Shown one piece after another: positions 47,001 to 58,357 of a stretch of DNA of 64,000 bases (positions are counted from its first letter, which is position 1; each line of letters opens with the position of its first letter). Source of the DNA: Stenocarpella maydis. Lineage: Eukaryota > Ascomycota > Sordariomycetes > Diaporthales > Diaporthaceae. Location of the stretch: the NCBI GenBank assembly GCA_002270565.1, contig NQMI01000048.1, forward strand, positions 66,684 through 130,683, read 5' to 3'. The translations under genes and the position numbers were made by a program. The notes beneath the pieces are model-generated. The model was given only the letters and a program-made list of their open reading frames with translations. It had not been told where the DNA came from and did not search any database.

Positions 47001-48301
47001 GAGTTGGGTTCATCTGGACTGAGGTCGCGCCCCCTTGTCGCGAAAAAAAAAAAAAAGAAGGCGCGCGCACTCGGGGACGGGGAGTACGAGAAGACCGGGG
47101 TGTTCAACGGTGCGAAAGCAGAAACCAAGCAGTGTCGCTCGCTAACTTGATGGGATTGGGCTGCGCCTTGTGTGGGTCACGGCGAATAACGAGTCTGTTT
47201 TCTTTGGGGACATGCCTATGTGGTCTGCGCAAGGGCCTGGCAAGACTCAATTGCCCAACCTGGGCGGCGCGCATGGGATTAGTTATTGGCTGCGTTGGGC
47301 AGTAGACCGTCTGTCTCGAGATATGTCTCGATCGAGTCTGGCCCGGCTGGATGTAGGATTCCAATAACCCAGGTCCCTCCGAAGCATTGCAGGTTCTCGG
47401 TGGCGCGGGATGGTGCTCCTCACGCCATCTGCGTAGCATTTGAAGTATGGAAAAAAAAAAAAAGGCTGCATGGTGTCCATGACAGCCTACTCACCTAATA
47501 TTAAGTTCGTTGTCAGATACGAGGTCCTGGAGCCCGTCAGCCAGGTTTGTAGTAAGACCTCGGAGAACACTGGGGCTTGGTGACTAAGACAGTAACTATG
47601 AAATAGCACGGTGCCAAGCAGGAACACCAGTGGCGGTGAGAATAGTTGAACAAGTCGAAAATTCATACCCAAGGCAACAGAGTAATTCGGGAGGTAGTAT
47701 GCCTTGGGGGTCTCTTTTCTCAGCCAATAGGAAGCTGGGGCCAGCCCTGTGCGAGAAATTAAACCTAACTTGGTAGCCAAGCCACTGCAGCTCGTCGCGG
47801 TTAATAGGTAGGCTCCATGGGCGGGAGCCTAGAAGAGCCGCAGACAAGAGTCTCGACTCATCCTTTTAGTTTTGTCAAGCAGAAATAGTCGCCCTCAAGT
47901 GCCACAGGGCGCTCACGTCCGCCTGGAAGGTGCCTGCGTTGGGGGCCGTAAGCACCGTTTTTGGACGGGTGATATCTCGAGGGCTCGGTGTGTATGCCGT
48001 CAGATGGAACCGCACAGCCCGCCCGCCTAGCTCCATGACGGCTTCGCCTTCGGGGAGGTAAGACGAACACCAAGAAATAAGGTGATTATATGGGCCTCGA
48101 AATTGAGTATATAATGTGAGGCGATCTCCTCAGTCTTGTGGCATCGATTTCAGCATCACCATCATCATCATCATCATCATCATCAAGCACTCTAAACAGT
48201 TTCACAAGATTCTATCTGACAGCTTACTGCCTTGCCTCCATCCGACCAATCATCATACTCAGCCAGACCCCAAGAATATCCCGTCCCACCAAACCATCAC
48301 A
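44067..48301. other. 4.2-kb gene-poor region with homopolymer and simple repeats
   Basis: No convincing gene in either strand. It holds many simple tracts: C-runs near 44205 and 44443, A-runs near 45489, 47043 and 47449, a (CTTCT)n repeat at about 45832-45870, a G-run near 46662, a C-run near 46856, and (ATC)n at about 48153-48185 in the leader of the next gene. Composition is moderately GC-rich, unlike the RIP-affected island, so it does not look like old transposon DNA. Confidence 0.5.
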
Positions 48302-48514
48302 ATGAACACCTCTGCTCTCGTCTCTGCCATCGCCGTGGCCCTGGCCACCTTTGCCGCTGCTGCGCCCGTCGCTGCACCCGCCCCTCAGACTACCGAGGTC
48401 CCAAAGGAGCCCGTAGGTCATACTCGAGAGCAGACTAGACTGCTCACTGAGATTCGTGTCACTCTTGCTAACATCCCATCACAGGAGTGTATTGGAGGAT
48501 GCGGTGTCAACTAG
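48302..48514 (+). CDS. Possible small secreted peptide with two cysteines
   Basis: An ATG after a CACAATG context opens a typical signal peptide (MNTSALVSAIAVALATFAAA, cleavage likely after AAA or APVA). It is followed by a short Pro/Ala/Thr stretch (PAPQTTEVPKEP). A GTAGGT...TTGCTAAC...CACAG intron (48413-48484, 72 nt) has a perfect branch site; splicing gives a 46-residue precursor ending ECIGGCGVN. Because 72 is a multiple of three the unspliced frame is also open (70 residues), but splicing is favoured by the branch and acceptor. The mature peptide would be about 20-25 residues with a Cys-x3-Cys pair, possibly a disulfide loop. No family recognised. Role as effector, signal or by-product is unknown. 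Confidence 0.6.
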   Translation: MNTSALVSAIAVALATFAAAAPVAAPAPQTTEVPKEPVGHTREQTRLLTEIRVTLANIPSQECIGGCGVN

Positions 48515-49861
48515 GATTGCATTCTAAACGCCTCGCGTGCAACCACTGTATCTCTATTCGACCTGTACGACTATGAGGGGCTGGTGGGGAAGGAGCCCAT
48601 TGTTACAATACGCGGTGGTTTTGATAAAGGATGTGGCAACACATGATGGGGAGAGAAAATAGCGGACAGCAATGTCTTGGGTCAACAGGTGCCAATCACC
48701 GGTGATCATAGATTGGGCTTAGGCGCGTTGGATTTGCCAGATCTAATATAATCTTATTAAATGGCCGCAATCTATATGTTGCTCTGAATACACAGAAGAC
48801 ACAAGTTTTCATCAATGTCACCCGAACCTACTTTACGCAGCAGTAATGTCAACAGCCCTGGCCTTGGGATATATTCAAATGGCCCGCTCAATTACTCCAG
48901 AGGATTCCGTAGAATAAACAACCTCCAAGAATATTTGGTGCAGGACTTGGTCGGGCACAAGCTTTTCCGCTGGGAGAGATTGTCTTTACCAAGTCCCTTT
49001 TGTCGTCGTCGATTATTTGTGCCGGTTGCCAGAAGAAACACACCCGCAAACTCATGTCCTCACTGTTTTCACTTGAGAGCAATGTTACTGGTTCTCCTGG
49101 TACTGAACCTCGGAAATGGCCCTGGGGTTTCGGCTTCACTGTACAAGTCTCGGGCAACTTTACTCCAACATTGGAACATTTGGCTCCTGATACTTGAGGA
49201 CATAGCTGAGTGTTGTTGAGTGCACGGGGGCAGAGCCGAACAGATAGATACTTCTCTGGCACACGCGGGATGTCCAAGTTGTGAAATACAGAAACCCGGA
49301 CGTATGAAAACGTGGTAGTTGGGCGGCTCGATTATAAACACAAGCTAGCTGGTGTACAAATGGTACTGATAGATCAGCCTCTGGCAGTTCTTGTGGGCTC
49401 ATCACTTCATCCCTGCAGTCCAGCCCGTTCCGCGCATGCGCCTCGCCAAACCATGACAGTTCCATCCGTAGGAGGTCGGTAGACCTCAAAGGACGTGCTC
49501 ACGCTCGGTGAGAACTGGCCCGCATTGTTGGCTATTCGTCTCGTACCATTACTTCCCATGGTTCCTCGTCGGATCTCGTCATCCGACATGGTGATTGTCT
49601 GGCAAAGAGCAACATGGTCGACCGGCCAAGTTGATCACATCTGGGTAAGACGCCAAGAGCTTACCACACTACTTGCTCCATGTGCCATCTGTCGCAGGTT
49701 CCTGAAAATGAAGCTTTCACTTGGGCAATTATTGGTGGCTGGGTAATCCATGTCTGAGCAAAAAAGTTTATTTTGCCGCAGCGGATGCGGCCTTGCATGG
49801 TGGTCCGAGGGACATCGATGCGTTCACGAGAGCACAATTTATCCGTAACGGCCTCCAGATG
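48515..49861. other. Intergenic region
   Basis: About 1.3 kb without a credible gene. One frame at 48815-49219 is open for 134 codons but has no coding character. Confidence 0.45.
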
Positions 49862-50517
49862 CAGTCAACATACGCCCACCCAGCTTTTTCCGTACGCCCA
49901 CCCAAGGATTTGCGTGCGCCCACCCAGAGCTACAAAATTCCTTGCGTATAGCCTCATACAAAATTTAGTACCTTTTAAAAAAAAAAGTTCCTTCCGCCCA
50001 CCCAGAACCCCTGTTATAGCTCTTAAATACCCCTGCTATAGCTAGGGATAGCCCTGCTTTATGCTTTCTTTTAGAGAGGCCCTCCCCTTCCTCCTAAGGG
50101 CCCCTTTCTTCCTCTTTTTCTCTTAAGGGCTTCTTCCTCTTAAGGGCTTCTTCCTCTTAAGGGCTTCTTCCTCTTAAGGGCTTCTTCCTCTTAAGGGCTT
50201 CTTTCTTTAGAGGGCCTTTCTTTTTAAATAGTCCCTCTCTTTAAAGAGCTCTTAAGAGAAAGGGGCCCTTAAGAGAAAAAAAGGGAGGAAGGGGCCCTTA
50301 GGAGGAAAAAGGGAGGGAAGGGCCCTTTAAAAGGAGGGGTAGAGTAGGGATATTAGAGAGCTATGGCAGGGGTTCTGGGTGGGTGGAAGGAACTTTTTTT
50401 TTAAAAGGTACTAAATTTTATATGAGGCTGCACGCGAGGAATTTCATAGCTCTGGGTAGGCGCACGCAAATCCTTGGGTGGGCGTACGGAAAAAGCTGGG
50501 TGGGCGTACGTTGACTG
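49862..50517. mobile_element. Fold-back MITE copy 2, intact
   Basis: A 656-bp element whose arms are long inverted repeats. The left begins CAGTCAACATACGCCCACCC; the right ends GGGTGGGCGTACGTTGACTG. Each arm holds three tandem CGCCCACCCA motifs spaced about 20-25 bases apart. The core is also self-complementary (CTTAAGGGCCC strings), so the whole element can fold into a long hairpin. The flanks read TCCAGATG before and TCTAGATG just after the right end (one base between), compatible with an 8-bp duplication with one C/T change. Ends starting CAG and an 8-bp duplication suggest a hAT-related non-autonomous element (inference). No ORF. Confidence 0.85.
50115..50215. repeat. 17-bp minisatellite inside the MITE
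   Basis: About five tandem copies of the 17-mer GGGCTTCTTCCTCTTAA occur in the left core of MITE copy 2. The first copy of the element has no such expansion. Confidence 0.8.
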
Positions 50518-51990
50518 CTCTAGATGCCCGGACCTTGACTGTTTATATATTGGACCCACCCCAAAAGAAAGAAAGAAAAAAACACTGCAGCACAATTCGG
50601 GCTTGATATCTGTACGCGGATTATATCACTCCGAGCGACAGATTCTCACAGATCAGCGATTGTCGACATTCTTTGACGCGGTACCTAAGAAGGTAATCAC
50701 TCGCTCGCTCAAAATCCGCGTCCATCATGGTATTCCAGGGTCGTTAGCGTGTCTCGCCTAGACTTCGATGTGGATGGGAAACGGAGGACACCCGACAGCC
50801 TGGGCTCAGCTGACCAGCAGCAACTACCCGAGTCAGACCAGCCTGGGCCTTGGTGAAATACGGCCAAGAGTCGAGACTCGGTGATCTGCCGCCGCCCCGT
50901 ACACCACATATGAGCGGCACCCGAAGTGGGCACCAAAAGAGCAAGCGGGAGGCTCCGTATTTAAAGTGTGATCCGCTCGCGCGGCAGCCTTCCGGCCAGC
51001 ATTCCGCCATCCTCGGCTCCTAATTAGTGGAAGTCGTCAGTCCGCTGCCCAGACAGGACCCCTGATCACGCTATGTACCCTGCGACGGTGGGCACTGGGC
51101 AGGGCGCCAGGCCTGCAGTTGTTTCCCAGCAAACCGCCAAGCGATGTGGACTCGGCACCCGCTAGCTACGTGTAGTATAGAACGGCAGGGATATGTATAT
51201 AGTCTTCAGAAGGTACCCAAGGGGCAAGCCACCCACCGCCGCTGTTTTTCTGGTTGGCTGCCAACCAGCACCTACTCCATCAACTATGTCTCTTGAGTCT
51301 TCATACTACTCCGTACACGACTTTGCCGTGCACAACTGCGTACTAGGCGAGTTGATGGATTTCCATCTTCAAATCTGCATGCTCCACCAAGTACACTCAC
51401 TCAGCTTAGAGCCACTGGTGCGCATTGCGGGATATTGTGGCAGCTCACAAGTCCATCTCCGATACAGAATGACATAGGATAGCACGTGGCCCAACCTGAA
51501 GTACCGCTCAACAGCCGCAGCTAGGCCAGTCTCGGCCTGGATGCCGAGATACGGCTTCTAGAAGGGCCAAGGGCCCCCTTAATGTTTCAGGGGGCGGCAG
51601 GATCCTGCGTGGGTCAGTCTGGCAGTTCTGCTACACCAACTCTGCAGTGCCGGCTGCGCGATAACGCTCTCCTCTCGTGTGGCCATTGGAAGCCAGCATG
51701 TAGCACATGGAGATAATTTGTGGATCGGGCCGGACCAATATGAGGTGAAGCCTCGGACGGTCCTACCGACTGTGCCAAGAGAATGCACATGTTTTTTCGT
51801 GTATATGCTTCTACGATGGATTTAACCGGCCCACTTTCTTAACGCTTTCAATAAGTTCAAAAGAAGACGATCACCGCCTCTCAGTGACAGGCTCTCTTGC
51901 TGGTCACATACACTCACTCATACTCTCTCTTCCAACCCTCGCCCCAACCAACCGTCACTCCTTTCCGGCCGACAACCACGCTCTTTTATC
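50518..51990. other. Intergenic region upstream of pectin lyase
   Basis: No gene seen. The last 150 bases are CT-rich, as in a leader of a fungal secreted-enzyme gene. No clear regulator site was identified. Confidence 0.45.
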
Positions 51991-53333
51991 ATGCTTGCAC
52001 CATCCATGATCCTCACGGCGCTGGCTGCCTTCGCCAACACCGTGGCTGCCGCTGGCGTCACCGGCGCCGCCGAGGGCTTCGCCAAAGGCGTGACTGGCGG
52101 TGGCTCTGCCGCCCCCGTGTACCCAAAGACCAACGCCGAGCTTGTCTCGTACCTCACGGACAAGAACCCCCGTACCATCGTCCTGACCAAGACCTTCGAC
52201 TTCACCGGCACCGAGGGAAAGACGACCGAGGCTGGGTGTGCGCCTTACGGCACCGGAGCCGGCTGCCAGCTTGCCATCAACAAGGACAACGTGGGTGGAC
52301 GCCTCCTGCAGGATATGATCTTTCTTGGCTCAGCCCGTCACTAATGCTTGACCCCGACTTCCAGTGGTGCAAGAACTACCAGTCCGGCTCCCAGATCGTC
52401 AGCTCCATCACCTACGACAAGGCTGCCTGGAACCCCATCCCTGTCCAGTCCAACAAATCCCTGGTCGGCCAGGGCTCTGCTGGTGTCATCAAGGGCAAGG
52501 GCGTCTATATGTCCGGCGGTGTCAAGAACATCATCATCCAGAACGTCCACTTCACCCAGATCAACCCTCAGTACGTGTGGGGTGGCGATGCTATCTCTGT
52601 CGACGGTGGCGACATGATCTGGATCGACCACGTAAAGGTATGACGGACCTAGGACCGCAGACGACATGCCCTCCCCATGCAGGAAGCTGACAGGATGCCA
52701 CAGACTTCCCTTATTGGCCGCCAACACGTTGTCCTCGGAAACTCTGCCTCCAACCGTGTCACCATCTCCAACTCCGAGTTCGATGGCTCCACCAGCTGGT
52801 CTGCCACCTGTGACAACCACGTAAGGGCATCTCCTCACCCGGGTGCTTCCTGCGCAGAGCACACTGCTAACCAGCCATCACAGCACTACTTCCTCCTCTA
52901 CTTCACCGGCAGCAACGACATGGTCACCTTCAAGGGCAACTACGTCCACCACTCGTCGGGCCGCAGCCCAAAGGTCGCCGGCAACACCCTGCTGCACGCC
53001 GTCAACAACTACTTCTACGCCAACAGCAAGCACGCCTTCGAGACGACCCCGGGCGCCTACGTCCTCTCCGAGGGCAACGTCTTCCAGAACGTCAAGGAGA
53101 TCATCGACCCCCAGTCCAAGAGCGGCAAGATGTTCACCTCCCCCGACGCCGCCGCCAACGCCGCCTGCGCCGCCGCCATCGGCCGCAGCTGCGTCACCAA
53201 CGCCTACGGGAGCTCCGGCGCCTACACCAGCGCCGACACGAGCTTCCTCGGCAACTTCAAGGGCAAGAACGTGGCCTCGGCCGCCGCCGCCTCGGCCAAC
53301 GTCGCCAACACGGCCGGTGTCGGCAAGATATAA
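51991..53333 (+). CDS. Secreted pectin lyase (PL1 family)
   Basis: Pectin lyase (EC 4.2.2.10) cleaves methyl-esterified homogalacturonan of plant cell walls by beta-elimination outside the cell. Four exons (51991-52290, 52365-52637, 52704-52820, 52884-53333), all joined in phase 0, give 379 residues, the standard length. Residues 1-20 are a signal peptide, followed by the typical mature start [20 protein letters not shown]. Visible family marks are [70 protein letters not shown] (catalytic Arg in RSPK) and [18 protein letters not shown]. The pectin-lyase-type rather than pectate-lyase-type pattern suggests calcium-independent action. All three introns are short with good donors and branch sites. 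The C-terminus is Ala/Gly/Ser-rich. The gene supports a plant-associated lifestyle. Confidence 0.96.
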
Positions 53334-55826
53334 GCCGGGCTCGGGGCGTGCTCCCCTCGCTCGCCTGCGAGCTGCTGGGGAGGGGGGTTTCCCAGGTGTT
53401 GAACTGGTCACCGTTCCGGTTTCAGCCAGCTGTGGAAAGCTGGTCTTTAACATTCTTGTACATAAATGTGTTAGGCGGTGTCGAATTGTAAATATTGTTC
53501 CAGGGCTGCCCCACATGGGGAGCTGACTAGACTCGTGCCCTTCACTTCTTGATACATGTCCTACCCTCGGTATTGCAGTTTACTATTTATTCCTTCACGC
53601 CCAGTGTATTCGCGTGACCCACCGTGCCGGACTCACCTGGTACCCATGTCTAAATACGCTGGATTAGCGCCCCGTGCCGAACTCCGCAGGGACGACATCG
53701 TCTCGTGCCGAACACCCGTCGTAGTGATGGCCTAGCCCTTCCACAGCCTCCCCCAGAATGCCCACATTTTAACGCCGACCGAGATGCCCTACAGCAGCGA
53801 TCAGACTAGTGGCGACATCGGGATACGGCAATCTGGATCTTAAACCTTGTTGGATTTGACCCCGGCCCTACCCCGGATCTCGGGCCATTAACCAGGTATT
53901 GTGCGGAGAGCAGAGGGCGGCAGTGCATCATTCTTCAGTCGTAAAGCCCCACACATGTGCGATGGACAACAACCATGAGAACACGGCTTCCACATTAGAC
54001 ACTGCGCAATGCAGGCTTCAACGATATTCATTTTCTACTCGTACAAAAACATGCAATAGACTGTTCTACAAGATACTGGCACAAGGAGCGACAATCTAGT
54101 TCCAGGATACTCTGACTCAAACATGGCACAAGAGTACAATCCCTGCACTGGTGGTGTTCCTGTCCGTTGGCGGTGAACCTCATCGTAACTCATCTCACTG
54201 GCTAATCCAGGTTTCCACGGCGTACGGCGCGAGTCTATGAGCAGTTAGTCGGCAACGGAGGTAATAGACGAGGGACAAGCACTGCTTGTTTGTATTTGGG
54301 TTGCAGAAGAAGGTGAGGGAGGCTCTGAAGACTCTATGACACTTGGTGGGATGATGATGCAAGAGAAACGGGCAATACAGTCGTTTCGATATGTGCAGTT
54401 AATGGAGGCCTTCCCGGATCTTCCTGGGTGTATACCGGAATCCCCTCAGGCGACCGTTCCACAGTTGAATACATCATGAGAGTCCGACATAAGACGAGCG
54501 GCCCCCGGAAGCCAGTTGCAACAACTGGTTTCTTACCTTCTGTGAAGGGTTTACACCCTCGGGGGCCTTTATTAGACCATCCAGACACTACAGGGCGGAA
54601 AGCTATGGGACCACGCGATCATCTGTACTAGTAGCTTTTTGTTTTCTTTTTGAAAACAGATGGGGGGCCGCGGTGGTGGTGTATCCTACGTTGTGATTTC
54701 ATCCCTATACACATTCCAGCCAGTATTGATATTAGAACTGGGGTCGTCGCACGGGGGAGCATTCCCACGCCATGGTGTGGCCAGTCAGGCGGCGATCCTC
54801 TATGTCGACCGAATCCCAACACCGGCCGACCGTGACGATCTATCTGCTGTGGTATATCCCTTGTCTCCAACCTGGCTCCGGCTCCCACCTGCTGTGGATC
54901 TCGCCAAAGAACCTGCGTGATAAGTCAGTCACGGCTGCGGCCGCGGCGGTTACGTCGTCCTGTGGGGTGAGTCGGCGCTTCATCAGGAGCCCTGCCACTG
55001 TAAAATGGGATCGGATCTCTCTGCTGTGCCCTTCCCGCCCTCGTGAGACCCCAGTATCGCAGCTATTGGCCGCTTTTGGACGTTTTCCCCCAAGTTCTCG
55101 GCTATGAATGGTGGAGAAATTGTATCCTGCTTGTTTGAACTTAACGACGTGCACGCAGTTCTTGTGAGCTGCAGGACTACGCCAAGAGCCTTGGCAATAG
55201 GGGGGTACTATTAGCGAACTTTGCCTTACCCTAGGCTACTTCAGCTCGTGTATGTCCCTCGGATCATGCCATTGCATCCTGAAGTGATGCCAATGACTTG
55301 ATCTCCGTCGGAACAGCTCACGAGTAGCGAGTCCGATATCCGAACAGGAACAGGCCGAGTGGATGTGCATGCACCCAGGCTGTGATCCGTGCGACAGGAA
55401 CGGAGGGCGGGCGGTTGATTGCTTGGAAGTCGTGATCAGCGTTGTCGAAGGTCAAGATGCGTGCCAGGTTGGTTGGCAGCCCGTGCCACGCGTCGCTCTC
55501 CCGCCCTTGCGACTCGTTTCAAGCCGAGATGCTGCAAGCAGCAGGGCTGCAAGGTGGCCGGCATGACCCGCAGTGCGGCTGCGGGGCATTCGCATCTGGA
55601 GCTGAGATATTCAGGCTTGCGTATAAAAGCGACCCATTTACTCTCACGCTCCAAAACGGAGGGTAAGTCTTGCTCTGTTCGGTTGCCTCCACGGTATTCT
55701 GGATTGCGTGTGGTGTAGTTGGGCTGTCACCAGCAAAACCGAGATAACACTGGTCCGTAACTCATGCAATATCTCTGGTATGCCGGAGAGTATTTCCCAG
55801 CCCTCAGTAGACGACGTGCGGTTTAC
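53334..55826. other. 2.5-kb intergenic region
   Basis: No convincing gene or repeat family. It holds the 3' flank of the pectin lyase gene and scattered short frames without coding character. Confidence 0.45.
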
Positions 55827-56294
55827 TCATATCTTTAAGGTATACTTGTTGTGCAGATGAGAGATATGAGTTTGTCTTGGGAATTCTTGTAGTAGAAGTG
55901 GGTGTTGGGTGCGGTTACCCCGGTCTACGGGTAGCTGGATCCCTAGCCTTGGTTTCCCTTGGCCTTGAGACGGGATGTCGGGTTGGCACTCGGCAGTGGA
56001 GTTGCAGTAGAGGAAATCGGCAACGCCTTGGATAGCCCGAAGTCGGTCCGTGGGAAATGTCAGTAATAGGGTTGTATATGACTCGATGTTTCTTGTCCAG
56101 GAGGTGGCCATGCTCGCAAACCTCATGGCCAGGTGCCGATTGCTCGGTATGGGATTGCCCTCGGGGTGGGTTCCGTTTACCTGGAGCTCTCGGCATTCCC
56201 AACGCACCAGCTTAGCACAGAAGTGCAGGGTGTGTGGTGACAGGAACCGTTCTTGAAAGGTCCAGCCACGCCTGGCCAAGCTCGACTTGTCCAT
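55827..56294 (-). pseudogene. HET-domain protein fragment
   Basis: HET proteins act in heterokaryon incompatibility. The frame begins LDKS/MDKSSLARRGWTFQERFLSP with HTLHFCAKLVRWECRE and later LLLTFPTDRLRAIQGVADFL, typical of the region just after the HET core. The N-terminal HET motifs are missing and a stop (TAA) lies immediately upstream of the ATG at 56294, so the gene is truncated at its 5' side. The C-terminus ends in an unrelated-looking tail. It is best seen as a relic. Confidence 0.7.
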
Positions 56295-56648
56295 TTATTG
56301 GTGTATATCACCCCTTGAGAGCCGCAAGAGGCAATGCTGAGACCTTTTCCCTCCCAAGTTCAGGTACACACCGTGAGTCCTCACTTCTTACAAGCCCTGG
56401 ACACGAAGCATCAGTCGTCGGCTGTCTCGCCCACCTCGGCGGAGACAGTGCATATCGCACTATTATAGACCGAATCCAGGCGTCTACAACCGGCCTGCGG
56501 TCTTCCCTCGTGGGTAATTTACGCAGTATCAGGAGGAAGCAGCCACAGTACGGGGTGGTATCCTACCTAGGTAAGCTACTAGCAGTGGATGTCGAGACAA
56601 GAAGAGCAAATATTCGATAAACTAACAAAGACAGACCAAAGGGCTTAC
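56295..56648. other. Intergenic region
   Basis: About 350 bases between the HET fragment and the DUF1907 gene; nothing recognised. Confidence 0.45.
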
Positions 56649-57593
56649 TTAGTCGATCTTGTACAGGACTTCGGCAACATTAAACCATCCCTCATACTCA
56701 ATTGTGTCCATCGTTTCATCCAGATCAAAGTGGTAGTGACCGCCTCTCCGATGCTCCCCCTCGTCGTCGGCCCCGAAGCAGTGCGTATGTTCTTTTCTCA
56801 GCCCGAGGTCTTTGTCGTCACCGGAATGGAGGACACTCAAGCAGACCATCGGCGTGTCCATGCCGAAGAACCGAAGCCACCGGTCGACCTCGTCCCGACT
56901 CTTGAATGGCTTATCAGGAAAGTCGGGCATTACATGCATCTTCAACTTGCCCGAGCGAGCGACGAAAACGCCGCCTAAACTGACCAGCCGGTCACCATAG
57001 ACATCTTGCAGGCCCTTCTGGATAGCCTCCGTGAAGTTCAGCTTCCCCTCTCTGCCTCTCACCTTGACGTGCAGCAGAGGTCCCGTTTCCCCGTCGCAGC
57101 CAAGAAGGTTACACATGAGCGCGCAACCTGTCGACTTGCCGATCTCCTGGCACAGAGCGCTACCGTCGTCCAGGACCCTGGCGTAGCGAGTGCAGTTCCT
57201 CAGCTCCCTGTCCGGGGCGGGACCGAACGCAATGTTCGGCATGAGCTCGATGTTGCCCCCCAGGTCGAAGAACGGCCCGGCACCTGCCCCGATCAGGACA
57301 CCACTCGCCATATCCATGAGCTCAGAGATTCTGAGCAGGTCATAGCGCTTGTCTAGATCAACTGAGGGGAAGAGATTCGCCTGGCCGCCTATGTCCGCCA
57401 CGCGCGGGTTTCCGGAGAGGCCCGGGCCAGCGAGGTGGAACGGGGGATGGCGTAGGTCGGGCGGGACGGAAATCGAAGCACTTGACGTGCTGAAGTTTGC
57501 CTGAAGTCCGGTGCGTATCGCAGCAGCCACTTCGTCGAGAGGAGGAGGGTGAAGAAGCACCTTTCGAACCGGCAAATGACTCTGGGGCGTCAT
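56649..57593 (-). CDS. DUF1907 ester-hydrolase-like protein (C11orf54 family)
   Basis: The human relative C11orf54 (PTD012) is a zinc-binding protein with esterase activity in vitro; physiological role is unsettled. This intronless frame of 314 residues matches the family's length almost exactly. Visible marks are GGQANLFPSVDLDKRYDL, GVLIGAGAGPFFDLGGNIEL then MPN, a central YGDRLVSLGGVFV and KLKMHVMPDFP. The metal-binding region is near the end: KEHTHCFGADDEGEHRRGGH then YHFDLD, with the conserved His cluster (HTH and HYH), and finally EYEGWFNVAEVLYKID. The start is placed at the ATG at 57593 because the frame further upstream is open but lacks an ATG and does not match family length. Confidence 0.9.
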   Translation of the reverse strand: MTPQSHLPVRKVLLHPPPLDEVAAAIRTGLQANFSTSSASISVPPDLRHPPFHLAGPGLSGNPRVADIGGQANLFPSVDLDKRYDLLRISELMDMASGVLIGAGAGPFFDLGGNIELMPNIAFGPAPDRELRNCTRYARVLDDGSALCQEIGKSTGCALMCNLLGCDGETGPLLHVKVRGREGKLNFTEAIQKGLQDVYGDRLVSLGGVFVARSGKLKMHVMPDFPDKPFKSRDEVDRWLRFFGMDTPMVCLSVLHSGDDKDLGLRKEHTHCFGADDEGEHRRGGHYHFDLDETMDTIEYEGWFNVAEVLYKID

Positions 57594-58357
57594 CCTGACT
57601 GACCGACAAGATGAGCAAAACTTGTTGCCGGTACGGGATTGCGAATTCGTGATCTGCAAGCTGCTGAGCCCTTCACTAAAAGCGATGTGACAAACGTTTC
57701 GTACTGCAAGAGGAACTTTGGCTCGTGGTGAGATGCGTACAGCGGTGTGACTACGTGGAGGCACGAGATGAGGTTCCCTAGAGCCTCGGGTAAGTACTTA
57801 GCTTCTGGAATCCGGGGTTAGGCCGTAGATGGTTCAAGTAGCTGTGACTGAACAGACCATGACAAACACAAGATAAATCATGACTCTTTGTACGCAAGGG
57901 TGCATTTTGAAGGGGATCTGAATATATATATAGGGCTAGATAAAGAAAGCAGCAACACAGAGCTTACCTAATCAGCTCCATTTTCAACAATAGTCCCCAC
58001 TCTTCGGCTAAATACTTCCAATCCACATTAAGATAACTTTCGGGTAATTAAGCTGATTAAGAATGCTACGCGGGCCGCGTAACTCGCAAACTCGATCCAC
58101 GTCCCGCTCCGCTGAATAACATCTTCTTTACTATGACTCCGTATAAAAATGCAACGGCGGTTTCAGCAGCTCGCCAGCTGGCAATCAGCTGTGCCCGGCT
58201 GAATCTCAAATAACGTTCCCGGATGGTCGACGCCGTGGCCTTGCTCACAGACAAAGAGAAAAGATGGTGAGGGATATAATAGTATTCCAGTTGTTATGCT
58301 TCATATACTTCAAAGCTCTTTCGATATTTTCAAGCCATCCCAGGCGATGCCACGTAC
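57594..58357. other. Intergenic region
   Basis: Contains the promoter side of the DUF1907 gene and the 3' flank of the P450 pseudogene; an AT-rich patch lies around 57930-58050. No gene. Confidence 0.45.

Noticed and set aside
48815..49219. 134-codon open frame
   Set aside because: No coding composition, no motif and no splice context; chance opening.
56649..57764. Longer DUF1907 frame with 57 extra N-terminal codons
   Set aside because: The extension lacks an ATG at its start and makes the protein longer than the family; the ATG at 57593 gives the normal length.
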